Shown here: piece after piece, positions 40,799-49,598 of the stretch
Numbering within the stretch: position 1 is the stretch's first letter
Layout of the letters: each line of letters begins with the position of its first letter
Source: Mesorhizobium amorphae
Lineage (GTDB): Bacteria; Pseudomonadota; Alphaproteobacteria; Rhizobiales; Rhizobiaceae
NCBI RefSeq assembly: GCF_014843845.1
Contig: NZ_JHQS01000127.1
Coordinates: 1-64,000, forward strand
DNA length: 64,000 nucleotides
Direction: 5' to 3'
Translations under genes and position numbers: made by a program
Notes under the pieces: generated by a model
Told to the model about the DNA's origin: nothing
What the model saw: the letters and a program-made list of their open reading frames with translations, nothing else
Databases searched by the model: none

Positions 40799-43279
40799 AT
40801 GAGGCTGTCACCGGCAGATACCAGCCCCCGTCTGCTCGGGCTGGTCTGGCCCTTCATCCTCGTGGTTCTCGTCCAGGCCCTGCTGGCCAGCGGCAGCCTC
40901 TACACCCTGTCGGCGGTTCGCGCCTATGTCGGCGGCGAGAGCCACTGGTCGAAGGGACAGAAGCAGGCCATCTATTTTCTCAGCCTCTATGCCGACACCG
41001 GCAGGCAAGAGTTCTTCGATGAATACCGCGCAGCCATTGCGGTTCCGCTCGCCGATCATTCGGCGCGGCTTGCCCTCGAGCAGCCCGAACCCGACATCAG
41101 CGTGGCGCGCGCCGGCTTCCTGCAAGGCAGAAATCACCCCGACGACGTGCCGGGGATGATCTGGCTGTTCCAGAACTTTCGTGATGTGAGCTACCTCGAC
41201 ATCGCCATCCAGCACTGGACCGCCGCCGACGGCATGATCCTGGCGCTCGACCGCCTCGGCACCGAGATACACCAGAAGTATGAGGAAAGTCCGCCAACAG
41301 CGGCGCAGATCGCCGTCTGGAAGGCGGAGATTCACCGCTTCAACCATCAGATCGGACCGCTGTCAAAGTCCTTCTCCGACAGCCTCGGCGAAGGCTCCCG
41401 CTTCATCAAGATGGCACTGACGCTGGCGAACCTGGTTACCGCCGCCTTGCTCATCCTGCTTGCCGTGTGGCGCACCCGCAAACTCCTGGCGCAGCGTCAG
41501 GCTTTCCAGATCGCCCTCAACGCCGAACGCGAGCGCGCCCAGATCACGTTGGCCTCGATTGGCCAGGCTGTCATCAGCACGGGTGCGGACGGGCGGCTGG
41601 ATTACATGAACGCAGTCGCGGAACGTCTGCTGGAGCGGCCGTTCAGCGAAGCAAGAGGCCAACCGATCGCATCACTGTTCAGGCTGGTCGACAGGGACAG
41701 CGGCATCGAGGAGCACCGGCTGATGGAACGCCTCCTGGCAGGCGAGCCACTGCACTCCAATGAACGGCCGCAATTGTTGCGACGCGCCGATGGCTCCGTC
41801 GTTCCTGTCGCGCTGACAGGCGCGCCGCTGCTGGTTTCCGGCCAGATCGTCGGCGCCGTGCTGGCCTTCCACGATATGACGCGCGAACAGGATTACATCG
41901 AGCGGCTGTCATGGCAGGCATCGCATGACGGGCTGACCGGGCTCACCAACCGACGCACCTTCGAGAGCAGCCTGCAAAAGGCGATCGCGGACCTGCACCA
42001 TCGGCCGCGCCAGCACGCGTTGATGTACCTGGACCTCGACCAGTTCAAGCTCGTCAACGACACCTGTGGTCATGCGGCCGGCGACCAACTCTTGCGGCAG
42101 GTTTCCATGCTGCTCGGCAATGAGCTGCGGCCCGACGACATACTGGCTCGCGTGGGCGGCGACGAGTTCGGCGTCCTACTCTTCGATTGCGATCCGGATC
42201 TCGCGTCCGAAATCGCCGAACGGCTGCGCGCGACCGTTCAGGACCTGCATTTTGCTTGGAGCGGCAGGCCTTTCAACATGAGCGTCAGCATCGGCATGGT
42301 CGAGATCACCGATGCCGAAATCACGCTCAAGGATACCCTGCAGGCAGCCGATGTCGCCTGCTACATCGCCAAGGAGAAAGGCCGCAACCGGGTCCAGCTG
42401 CACAGTGACAGCGACACGGCCTTGCGCGATCGTTTCAGCGAAATGGCCTGGGTTCAGCGCCTGCATGCCGCGCTGGAAGAAGACCGCTTCAAGCTTCACG
42501 CCCAGGAGATCTGGCCGCTCAACGCCGCCGCGGCCGAGGCCGGCGCCCATATAGAAATACTGCTGCGGTTGACCGACGAGGATGGCCTCATCGTTTCGCC
42601 GGCCAGCTTCATCCCGGCAGCCGAGCGTTATGGCCTGATGCCGTCGATCGACCGCTGGGTCGTGCGCAACACTTTCGGCGTTCTGGCTGCCCGCCTTGCC
42701 AACGCGCAGGCCGCTCCCATTGCCACCTGCGCGATCAACCTATCCGGCGCAAGTTTCGGCGACGACACCTTCCTCGCCTTCCTGCGCGAACAATTCGACG
42801 TCCATGGCATTCCGCCCGGCATGATCTGCCTGGAGATCACGGAGACCAGCGCGATTGCCGACCTCACCAACGCCATGCGTTTCATAGCCGACCTGCGCGA
42901 ACTGGGCTGCTGCTTCGCCCTCGACGACTTTGGCGCCGGCATGTCGTCCTTCGCCTATCTGAAGCACCTGCCCGTCGATTATCTGAAAATCGACGGCAGC
43001 TTCGTCAAGGACATGCTGGAGGACCGGATCGATCGTGCCATGGTCGAGATGATCCATCATATCGGCAAGGTGATGGGCAAGCGAACCATCGCCGAGTTCG
43101 TCGAAAACGACGGCATCGTCGAGGCTTTGAAGACGATCGGTGTCGACTACGCCCAGGGCTATGCGATCGCCCGGCCGCAACCTTTCGACGCTTCGACGCC
43201 CCTGCTGAAAACTGGTGCAGGACCGGGCATCGACGACCCTTGGAGCGACCTTGCGCGCAAGTTGCGCAAGCTCGGATAA
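40799..43279 (+). CDS. Membrane-bound GGDEF/EAL cyclic-di-GMP enzyme with PAS domain
   Basis: An 826-residue protein if started at MRLSPADTSPRLLG (GGAAG upstream); earlier ATGs at 40673 and 40610 are possible. Order: membrane helix (about 14-36), periplasmic sensor region of about 170 residues, second helix (LANLVTAALLILLAVW), PAS domain (QVISTGADGRLDYMN-like region), GGDEF domain with intact GGDEF at 453-457 and an I-site RPDD five residues before it, then an EAL domain. The EAL motif reads E586-I-L; LEITETSAI, LDDFGAGMSSF and DYLKIDGSFV are all present. It should make and/or degrade cyclic-di-GMP; both activities look possible. Confidence 0.9.
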   Translation: MRLSPADTSPRLLGLVWPFILVVLVQALLASGSLYTLSAVRAYVGGESHWSKGQKQAIYFLSLYADTGRQEFFDEYRAAIAVPLADHSARLALEQPEPDISVARAGFLQGRNHPDDVPGMIWLFQNFRDVSYLDIAIQHWTAADGMILALDRLGTEIHQKYEESPPTAAQIAVWKAEIHRFNHQIGPLSKSFSDSLGEGSRFIKMALTLANLVTAALLILLAVWRTRKLLAQRQAFQIALNAERERAQITLASIGQAVISTGADGRLDYMNAVAERLLERPFSEARGQPIASLFRLVDRDSGIEEHRLMERLLAGEPLHSNERPQLLRRADGSVVPVALTGAPLLVSGQIVGAVLAFHDMTREQDYIERLSWQASHDGLTGLTNRRTFESSLQKAIADLHHRPRQHALMYLDLDQFKLVNDTCGHAAGDQLLRQVSMLLGNELRPDDILARVGGDEFGVLLFDCDPDLASEIAERLRATVQDLHFAWSGRPFNMSVSIGMVEITDAEITLKDTLQAADVACYIAKEKGRNRVQLHSDSDTALRDRFSEMAWVQRLHAALEEDRFKLHAQEIWPLNAAAAEAGAHIEILLRLTDEDGLIVSPASFIPAAERYGLMPSIDRWVVRNTFGVLAARLANAQAAPIATCAINLSGASFGDDTFLAFLREQFDVHGIPPGMICLEITETSAIADLTNAMRFIADLRELGCCFALDDFGAGMSSFAYLKHLPVDYLKIDGSFVKDMLEDRIDRAMVEMIHHIGKVMGKRTIAEFVENDGIVEALKTIGVDYAQGYAIARPQPFDASTPLLKTGAGPGIDDPWSDLARKLRKLG

Positions 43280-43310
43280 CGGAGCCGCCGCGCCCTTTCC
43301 TGGAATTGCG

Positions 43311-43850
43311 CTAAGCCTGCCGCTCCAGGAGGATCGTCGCACCATCGTGATAGGTGGTCCTGAGCACTTCAATATAGCCGCACTTTGCCGCGACATTCAG
43401 CGAAGCGGTGTTTTCGGGATCGATGATGCAGACGGTTCTTGCGCCCTGGAACGTCTCGTCGCCCCAGGCCAGGATCCGTCTCACGACTTCGCTGGCCAGC
43501 CCTTGGCCGTGCGCCTGCGGCGCCAGAGCCCAGCCGGCCTCCGGCACGCCCTCGATCGACGGCTCGATGTCGCGCTTGAGGTCGTGGAAGCCGGCCTCGC
43601 CGATGAAGCGGCCGGTGGCCTTGTCCTCGATCGCCCAGAAGCCGTAGCCCAGAAGCGACCACAGGCCGGCATGGCGCAGGAAGCGCATCCAGCTTTCCTC
43701 GCGCGTGCGCGGCTTGCCGCCGATGAAACGGGTGACGCCGGGATCGGCCCACATGGCGACATAGGCGTCGAAATCATCCAGCCGGTGCGCCCTGAGAATG
43801 GTGCGCGCCGTTTCGATGACAGGTACGCTGGCTGCCTTTGGACTGACCAT
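43311..43850 (-). CDS. GNAT family N-acetyltransferase
   Basis: A 179-residue RimJ/RimL-type acetyltransferase. ARTILRAHRLDDFDAYVAMW at the N-terminus, FIGEAGFHDLKRDIEPSIEG, the acetyl-CoA loop WALAPQAHGQGLASEVVRRI (Q/RxxGxG/A), and a C-terminal ENTASLNVAAKCGYIEVLRT (family SxxVxxKxGF). It probably acetylates an alpha-amino group or small amine; the target is unknown. Its stop lies next to a partial copy of the dispersed repeat (TTTCCTGGAATTGCG). Confidence 0.87.
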   Translation of the reverse strand: MVSPKAASVPVIETARTILRAHRLDDFDAYVAMWADPGVTRFIGGKPRTREESWMRFLRHAGLWSLLGYGFWAIEDKATGRFIGEAGFHDLKRDIEPSIEGVPEAGWALAPQAHGQGLASEVVRRILAWGDETFQGARTVCIIDPENTASLNVAAKCGYIEVLRTTYHDGATILLERQA

Positions 43851-44081
43851 GGAATTTGCCTCGGTTGAGTTGTCCTGCGCCTAGCAAATGGCTTGCGTGG
43901 AGCAAGGGCCACGACAGCATGGATCATCCTCCAGGACGACCGGACTGCAGATGGCGTCAATAGCGCCGACGGTCAGGTGCCCACCACCGGCGTATCTGGG
44001 AATTTCGCCCGGCGATGCTACTCTTCGCCCGGTGCCGCTTCAGGCGTTCCTTGCCGCGCCGTCCGATCGAAGGGAGAAAGC

Positions 44082-44537
44082 ATGGATACCACCGACCTTG
44101 TGCTGGCCATCGTCCATCATCTGCTGGTGTTTTCGCTGGCCGGCATTATCGGCGCCGAATTTGTGCTGATCCGCGGCGACTTGCCTGCCGCGACGCTCAA
44201 GCGGCTTGCCGGCATCGATCGTCATTACGGCATCATTGCCACGCTCATCATCATCGTCGGCATCGGCCGCGTCTTCTATGGCCTGAAGGGCTGGGAGTTC
44301 TACGTCTACAACTGGATGTTCTGGGCCAAGATGGCGGCCTTCGCCATCGTCGGCCTGCTGTCGATCATCCCGACCATCCGCTTCATCTCCTGGAACAGGC
44401 AGGCCGCCGCCAGCCATGGCTTCCAGGTGCCGTCGGCGGAACTGACATCCGTGCGCACCTATGTCCGGGCGGAAGCCGTCGTCTTCCTGCTCATCCCGGT
44501 CTTCGCGGCGGCAATGGCGCGCGGCTACGGATACTAG
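44082..44537 (+). CDS. DUF2214 family membrane protein
   Basis: A 151-residue inner-membrane protein with four helices (VLAIVHHLLVFSLAGIIGAEF; HYGIIATLIIIVGIGRVFYG; MFWAKMAAFAIVGLLSIIPTI; VVFLLIPVFAAAMARG). GAAGGGAGAAAG precedes the ATG. The His-containing helix 1 and the overall layout match DUF2214; no function known. It is 184 bases ahead of the second tct operon and probably separate from it. Confidence 0.8.
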   Translation: MDTTDLVLAIVHHLLVFSLAGIIGAEFVLIRGDLPAATLKRLAGIDRHYGIIATLIIIVGIGRVFYGLKGWEFYVYNWMFWAKMAAFAIVGLLSIIPTIRFISWNRQAAASHGFQVPSAELTSVRTYVRAEAVVFLLIPVFAAAMARGYGY

Positions 44538-44721
44538 ACCGAACCGCATCCCGCCAAGGCATCTTTCCCCACAGAGCGCGGACGGTTGCGGATAATCGCA
44601 GTTTGCTGTTTGAGTCCGATTGCAATCTGCTAGCTTGCGCTAGTTGTTGCCGCATCCGCAGCCGGTGTTGAGAGGAACGCCGCGCAGTGGTTGGAGGTTC
44701 ATATCCTGGGAGGAAATCACG

Positions 44722-45699
44722 ATGAGAAAATTTGTCGCCGCTCTGGCCGCCGCCGCGGCCGTTACGCTTTATCCGTTCGCTGCGGACGCGCAGACCTATC
44801 CTGAACGCACCATCACCGTTGTTGTGCCGTTTGCGGCCGGCGGCCCGACCGACACGGTCACACGCCTCGTCGCGGAAGCGATGTCGAAGGATCTCGGCCA
44901 GCAGGTCATCGTCGAGAATGTCGGCGGCGCCGGCGGCACGTTGGGCGCCGGCCGCGTCGCGAAGGCGGAGCCGGACGGCTATACGCTGCTCCTGCATCAT
45001 ATCGGCATGGCGACCAGCGCGACGCTTTACCGGAAGCTCGCCTACGACACGCTGAACGCCTTCGAATATGTCGGCCTCGTCACGGAGGTGCCAATGACGG
45101 TCGTTGGCCGCAAGGATCTCGAGCCGACCGATTTGAAGGGGTTGGTCGAGTACGCCAAGGCCAACAAGGATACTGTCACCGTCGCCAATGCCGGCATCGG
45201 TGCGGCCTCGCATTTGTGCGGCATGCTGTTCATGAGCGCCATCAAGACGCCGCTGGTCACCGTGCCCTACAAGGGCACCGGCCCGGCCATGACCGATCTT
45301 CTCGGTGGCCAGGTCGACATCATGTGCGACCAGACGACCAATACCACGAAGCAGATCCAGGGCGGCACGATCAAGGCCTACGCCGTGACCTCGCCGGAAC
45401 GCCTCGATGTGCTGCCTGACGTCCCGACAACGACGGAAGGCGGCCTTGCCGAGGTGCAGGTCGGCATCTGGCACGCCATCTACGCCCCCAAGGGCACGCC
45501 GGCCGAGATCACCGAACGCCTGTCGAAATCGCTGCAGGTCGCGCTGAAGGACCAGAACGTCGCCGCCCGCTTCGCCGAACTCGGCACCAAACCGTCGCCC
45601 GAGGCCGACGCGACGCCGGCCGCGCTGAAGGCCAAGCTGGAAGGTGAGATAACGCGTTGGAAGCCGATCATCGAAGCCGCCGGCCAGTACGCCGACTGA
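44722..45699 (+). CDS. tctC: Tripartite tricarboxylate transporter substrate-binding protein, second system
   Basis: A 325-residue exported binding protein. The signal peptide MRKFVAALAAAAAVTLYPFA ends near ADAQ; GGGAGGAAAT upstream sets the start. Then ITVVVPFAAGGPTDTVTRLV, NVGGAGGTLGAGRVAKAEPDG, and TVPYKGTGPAMTDLLGGQVDIM, all classic for the Bug/TctC family. First gene of a tctCBA operon; ligand unknown. Confidence 0.93.
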   Translation: MRKFVAALAAAAAVTLYPFAADAQTYPERTITVVVPFAAGGPTDTVTRLVAEAMSKDLGQQVIVENVGGAGGTLGAGRVAKAEPDGYTLLLHHIGMATSATLYRKLAYDTLNAFEYVGLVTEVPMTVVGRKDLEPTDLKGLVEYAKANKDTVTVANAGIGAASHLCGMLFMSAIKTPLVTVPYKGTGPAMTDLLGGQVDIMCDQTTNTTKQIQGGTIKAYAVTSPERLDVLPDVPTTTEGGLAEVQVGIWHAIYAPKGTPAEITERLSKSLQVALKDQNVAARFAELGTKPSPEADATPAALKAKLEGEITRWKPIIEAAGQYAD

Positions 45700-45709
45700 G
45701 GTTTTGAAC

Positions 45710-45734
45710 GGGGCGCCACCGGCGCCCCATTTTC
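45710..45734 (+). terminator. Hairpin with T-rich tail between tctC and tctB
   Basis: GGGGCGCC (45710-45717), ACC loop, GGCGCCCC (45721-45728), then ATTTTC. Probably a leaky terminator or processing end that favours binding-protein mRNA, as in the other tct operon of this window. Confidence 0.75.
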
Positions 45735-45796
45735 GCTTCGGCCCCCGTTTTCGCATTGCATCGTCGCGCCCGCGGCGCGGGTCTGGGAGGAAAATC

Positions 45797-46258
45797 ATGA
45801 AGCCTTTCGCAATCGACAGGACCAACGGCCTATGCGCCGCCCTGTTCATCGCTTTCGGTGCATTTTTCGCGGCTCAGTCGCTCGGCCTCGAAATCGGCAC
45901 TGCCTTCCGCATGGGTCCGGGCTATTTCCCGCTGATCCTGGCGATCGTGCTGATCCTGCTTGGTGTTGTGATCCTGGTCCAGGCGGTGCGCTTCGAGAGC
46001 GAGCCAATAGGCCACATTGCGTGGCGCGGCATGTTGTTCATCCTTCCCGCTCCGATCTTCTTCGGCCTGACGGTGCGCGGCCTCGGCTTCATCCCTTCGA
46101 TCTTCCTGACGGCGCTGATCGCATCCTTTGCCAGCGGCCGCATGAAGCCGCTGACCGCGCTCGTGCTGTCGGCCGGGCTGACGCTGTTTGCGTTCGTCGT
46201 CTTCAGCTACGCACTCGGCCTGCCGTTCCAGCGCTTTGGCCCGTGGCTACCATTGTGA
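45797..46258 (+). CDS. tctB: Tripartite tricarboxylate transporter TctB family protein, second system
   Basis: A 153-residue membrane subunit with four helices. MKPFAIDRTNGLCAALFIAF start with GGGAGGAAAA upstream; FRMGPGYFPLILAIVLILLG is the TctB signature. Ends 10 bases before the tctA start. Confidence 0.9.
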   Translation: MKPFAIDRTNGLCAALFIAFGAFFAAQSLGLEIGTAFRMGPGYFPLILAIVLILLGVVILVQAVRFESEPIGHIAWRGMLFILPAPIFFGLTVRGLGFIPSIFLTALIASFASGRMKPLTALVLSAGLTLFAFVVFSYALGLPFQRFGPWLPL

Positions 46259-46268
46259 GGAGATGACC

Positions 46269-47777
46269 ATGGAACTCCTCGCCAACCTGGCGCTCGGCTT
46301 CTCGACGGCCACATCGCTGACAAATCTCGGTTTCTGCCTGATCGGCGTCCTTCTCGGCACGCTGATCGGCGTCCTGCCCGGCATCGGCGCCACCGCAACC
46401 ATCGCCATGCTCTTGCCGATCACCTTCCAGATCGGCGACCCGGTTTCCTCGCTCATCATGCTCGCCGGCATCTATTACGGCGCGCAATATGGCGGCTCGA
46501 CCACCGCCATTCTCATCAACATGCCCGGCGAATCCTCGTCAGCCGTCACCGCAATCGACGGCTACCAGATGGCCAAGAACGGCCGCGCCGGGGCGGCACT
46601 CGCGATCGCGGCGATAGGCTCGTTCTTTGCCGGCACGGTGTCGACCTTCCTTGTCGCCATCTTTGCCCCGCCGCTGACGGCGATAGCGCTGGAGTTCGGC
46701 GCGGCCGAGTATTTTTCGCTGATGATCGTCGGCCTCGTCTCGTCCATCGCGCTCGCCCACGGCTCGATCGTCAAGGCGCTGGCGATGGTCGTGCTCGGCC
46801 TGCTGCTCGGCATTGTCGGCACCGACATCTACACCGGCACGCCGCGCTTCACGCTCGGCATCACCGAGTATGCCGACGGGCTGAATTTCGTCGCGGTGGC
46901 GGTCGGCGTCTTCGGCGTCGCCGAGATCCTGCGCAACCTCGAGAACGAGCACGAGCGCTCCGTGCTGATCCGCAAGGTCTCCGGCCTGATGCCGACCCGC
47001 GAGGACTTTCGCCGCATGGCGGCGCCCATCGTGCGCGGAACCATCATCGGTTCGGCGCTCGGCATCCTGCCGGGAGGTGGCGCGATCCTTGCGGCCTTTG
47101 CCTCCTACACGGTCGAAAAGCGCGTATCGAAAAACCCCGGGGAGTTCGGCAAAGGCGCCATCGAAGGCGTCGCCGGACCGGAATCGGCCAACAATGCCGG
47201 CGCCCAGACCTCCTTCATCCCCATGCTGACGCTCGGCATTCCGGCCAATCCGGTCATGGCGCTGATGATCGGCGCGATGATCATCCAGGGCATCGTGCCC
47301 GGCCCCAATGTCGCGACCGAACAGCCGGCGCTGTTTTGGGGCATCATCGCCTCGATGTGGATCGGCAATCTGATGCTGATCGTCCTGAACCTGCCGCTGA
47401 TCGGGCTTTGGGTGAAGCTTCTCACGATCCCTTATTACGTGCTCTTCCCGATCATCATGGCGTTCTGCTCGATCGGCGTTTACAGCGTCAATACCAACGT
47501 CTACGACCTCTACGCGGTCGCCTTCTTCGGCGTCCTCGGCTACCTCCTGACCAAACTGCGCTGCGAACCCGCGCCACTGCTGCTCGGCTTCGTGCTCGGC
47601 CCGCTGCTTGAGGAAAACCTGCGCCGCGCCATGATTCTCTCGCGCGGCGACCCGAGCACGTTCGTGACGAGACCGATCAGTGCCGGTCTTCTCTTCATTG
47701 CGCTCGCCGTGCTCGTCATCGTCTTCCTGCCCGCGGTCAAGAAGAAGCGCGAAGAGGTGTTTGTGGAGGAGAATTAA
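46269..47777 (+). CDS. tctA: Tripartite tricarboxylate transporter permease TctA, second system
   Basis: A 502-residue permease of about 11-12 helices. Signatures are LLGTLIGVLPGIGATATIAMLLP, GIYYGAQYGGSTTAILINMPGE, GILPGGGAILAAFASY and GPESANNAGAQTSFIPML. GAGGAG spaced correctly for ATG at 46269 (ATG at 46263 also possible). Its stop overlaps the stop of the convergent nth gene by 4 bases. Confidence 0.93.
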   Translation: MELLANLALGFSTATSLTNLGFCLIGVLLGTLIGVLPGIGATATIAMLLPITFQIGDPVSSLIMLAGIYYGAQYGGSTTAILINMPGESSSAVTAIDGYQMAKNGRAGAALAIAAIGSFFAGTVSTFLVAIFAPPLTAIALEFGAAEYFSLMIVGLVSSIALAHGSIVKALAMVVLGLLLGIVGTDIYTGTPRFTLGITEYADGLNFVAVAVGVFGVAEILRNLENEHERSVLIRKVSGLMPTREDFRRMAAPIVRGTIIGSALGILPGGGAILAAFASYTVEKRVSKNPGEFGKGAIEGVAGPESANNAGAQTSFIPMLTLGIPANPVMALMIGAMIIQGIVPGPNVATEQPALFWGIIASMWIGNLMLIVLNLPLIGLWVKLLTIPYYVLFPIIMAFCSIGVYSVNTNVYDLYAVAFFGVLGYLLTKLRCEPAPLLLGFVLGPLLEENLRRAMILSRGDPSTFVTRPISAGLLFIALAVLVIVFLPAVKKKREEVFVEEN

Positions 47778-48595
47778 GCCACTTCGTCCGCCGGGCCGAG
47801 CGGCCCGATCGGCACCAAAGGCGCCGGCATGTCGGTCGTCTTCTCCGCCGCCTTGCAGATATCGGCGATGACGCAGGCCGGGCAGTCCGGCTTGCGCGCC
47901 TTGCAGACATAGCGGCCATGCAGGATCAGCCAGTGATGCGCGTGGCGCATGTACTCGTCCGGAATAATCTTAAGCAGCCCCTGCTCGACCTGCTCCGGCG
48001 TCTTGCCGGGCGCCAGGCCGAGCCGGTTGCCGATGCGCAGTATATGCGTGTCGACCGCCATCGTGTGCTGGCCGAAGGCCATGTTGAGCACGACATTGGC
48101 GGTCTTGCGCCCGACTCCCGGCAACTTGACCAGTTGCTCGCGGTCGTCGGGCACCTCGCCGTCATGGTCGGCGATCAGCGCCTGCGACAGCGCAATCACG
48201 TTCCTGGCCTTGTTGCGCCAGAGCCCGATCGTGCGGATGTAATCGCCGACCTTTGCCTCGCCCAGCGCCAGCATCTTTTGCGGCGTGTCGGCGACCTTGA
48301 ACAGCGCCCGCGTCGCCTTGTTGACACCGGCATCGGTAGCTTGAGCCGAAAGCACCACCGCCACCAGCAGCGTGAAGGCGTTGACATGCTCGAGCTCGCC
48401 TTTTGGCTCCGGCCGCTGCACGGAAAAGCGCCGGAATATCTCATGCACCTCGGCTTGGCTGTAGATCGAACGGGGCCGCGCGGGCCGCGGTCGCGGCTTG
48501 GCGTTCGAGCCGTCGCGCCGGCCGGGCGGCAATTCCTTCTTGGGCATCGGGGAATTTTCGGGCATCGAGGATTTTTTGGACTTGGGGCTCGCCAT
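47774..48595 (-). CDS. nth: Endonuclease III
   Basis: A 273-residue base-excision-repair DNA glycosylase/AP lyase for oxidised pyrimidines. Helix-hairpin-helix LPGVGRKTANVVL with catalytic Lys, VDTHILRIGNRLGL with catalytic Asp, and a 4Fe-4S loop CKARKPDCPACVIADIC (C-X6-C-X2-C-X5-C). The N-terminus carries a basic, Pro-rich extension of about 45 residues. AGGAAGG supports ATG at 48595; a later Met is possible. It is divergent from the DUF2244 gene with only 22 bases between starts. Confidence 0.94.
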   Translation of the reverse strand: MASPKSKKSSMPENSPMPKKELPPGRRDGSNAKPRPRPARPRSIYSQAEVHEIFRRFSVQRPEPKGELEHVNAFTLLVAVVLSAQATDAGVNKATRALFKVADTPQKMLALGEAKVGDYIRTIGLWRNKARNVIALSQALIADHDGEVPDDREQLVKLPGVGRKTANVVLNMAFGQHTMAVDTHILRIGNRLGLAPGKTPEQVEQGLLKIIPDEYMRHAHHWLILHGRYVCKARKPDCPACVIADICKAAEKTTDMPAPLVPIGPLGPADEVA

Positions 48596-48617
48596 ACCCT
48601 TCCTATAATATCCCGGC

Positions 48618-49112
48618 ATGAGCGACACAAACGCCTCTTTCCAGGCCGACGAGCCCTTCTTCCACGCTTTGCTGACACCGCACCGCTCGCTCGGCCGCAC
48701 CGGCTTTTTCGTGCTGATGGGCGCGCTGCTGTTCGGCTCGCTGGCGACCGGGGCGTTCTTCCTGTCGCGCGGCGCCTGGCCGGTGTTCGGCTTCTTCGGC
48801 CTCGACGTGATCGGCGTCTACATCGCCTTCCGCGCCAACTACCGCGCCGCCCGCGCCCGAGAAGAGGTGTCGGTCTCCCGAACCAGCCTCGACATCCGCA
48901 AGACGGCGCCGTCAGGCAAATCGGAAGCGCATCGCTTCAATCCGTTCTGGTCGCGTTTCTCGATCGCCCGCCATGCCGAGATCGGCATCACCAGGATGGC
49001 GGTGGAGGCTCAAGGGAAGACTGTTCCGATCGGCGGTTTCCTCAATCCCGACGACCGCGAGAGCTTTGCCGCGGCCTTTTCACGCGCGCTGGCAACCGCC
49101 AAGGCGCGCTGA
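48618..49112 (+). CDS. DUF2244 family membrane protein
   Basis: A 164-residue protein with two adjacent helices (TGFFVLMGALLFGSLATGAFFL and WPVFGFFGLDVIGVYIAF), then RANYRAARAREEVSVSRTSLDI and a soluble domain ending in FLNPDDRESFAAAFSRAL. This is the DUF2244 pattern; function unknown. Co-location with nth is common in alphaproteobacteria in my recollection. Confidence 0.85.
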   Translation: MSDTNASFQADEPFFHALLTPHRSLGRTGFFVLMGALLFGSLATGAFFLSRGAWPVFGFFGLDVIGVYIAFRANYRAARAREEVSVSRTSLDIRKTAPSGKSEAHRFNPFWSRFSIARHAEIGITRMAVEAQGKTVPIGGFLNPDDRESFAAAFSRALATAKAR

Positions 49113-49121
49113 ACAAGCACT

Positions 49122-49484
49122 TCAGAGCCGATAGCGCAAAAGCCTGCCGATCTTGCGCAGTGCGGAAATGTATTTCCAAAGGCGAACGAACAGTTTCGCT
49201 ACCCTGCTCATACGGGCCGCTTGTTCCGGCTTGTAGGCCGAGATGTCCTCGACGAACCGGTCCTGAACGTGGACGTCCAGCGTCTTTGCTCTGATCGCCA
49301 GCCCGATGCCGAGATTGCCATCAACCTTGAGTCTGGAAAAATCATAATCGATCTTGCGCACCGCCTCGTCGGCGAACCGATTCTCAAGCAGCGAATGGGG
49401 TAGCCGGCTCTCCAGCGCCTTGCCGTACGGCGTCAACAGCAAGGTCTCCCTTGCCTCGGTCAGATTTACCTTCTCGCCGGCCAT
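49122..49484 (-). pseudogene. Internally deleted LCMT/Ppm1-type methyltransferase
   Basis: A 120-residue frame whose first 70 or so residues match the N-terminus of class I SAM-dependent methyltransferases of the LCMT family (KVNLTEARETLLLTPYGKAL, FADEAVRRIDYDF-like, AIRAKTLD). Its last 40 residues (FVEDISAY, ARMSRVAKLFVRLWKYI, LRKIGRLLRYRL) match the C-terminal end of the same family. The central SAM-binding portion of roughly 150-200 residues, with the LHLGCGLDSR-type motif, is missing. It keeps an open frame, so an in-frame deletion is the simplest reading. It cannot be catalytic. Confidence 0.65.
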
Positions 49485-49598
49485 GATTGTCCACTTCCGT
49501 TCGAGCCGACTCTATCTGGGTACGGGCGGCGGGAAGGCAAGTTTCGGGTGGTGGCAAAGGGCGAGAGGAACGATATTCGCGGTCAAGGAGATATTGCC

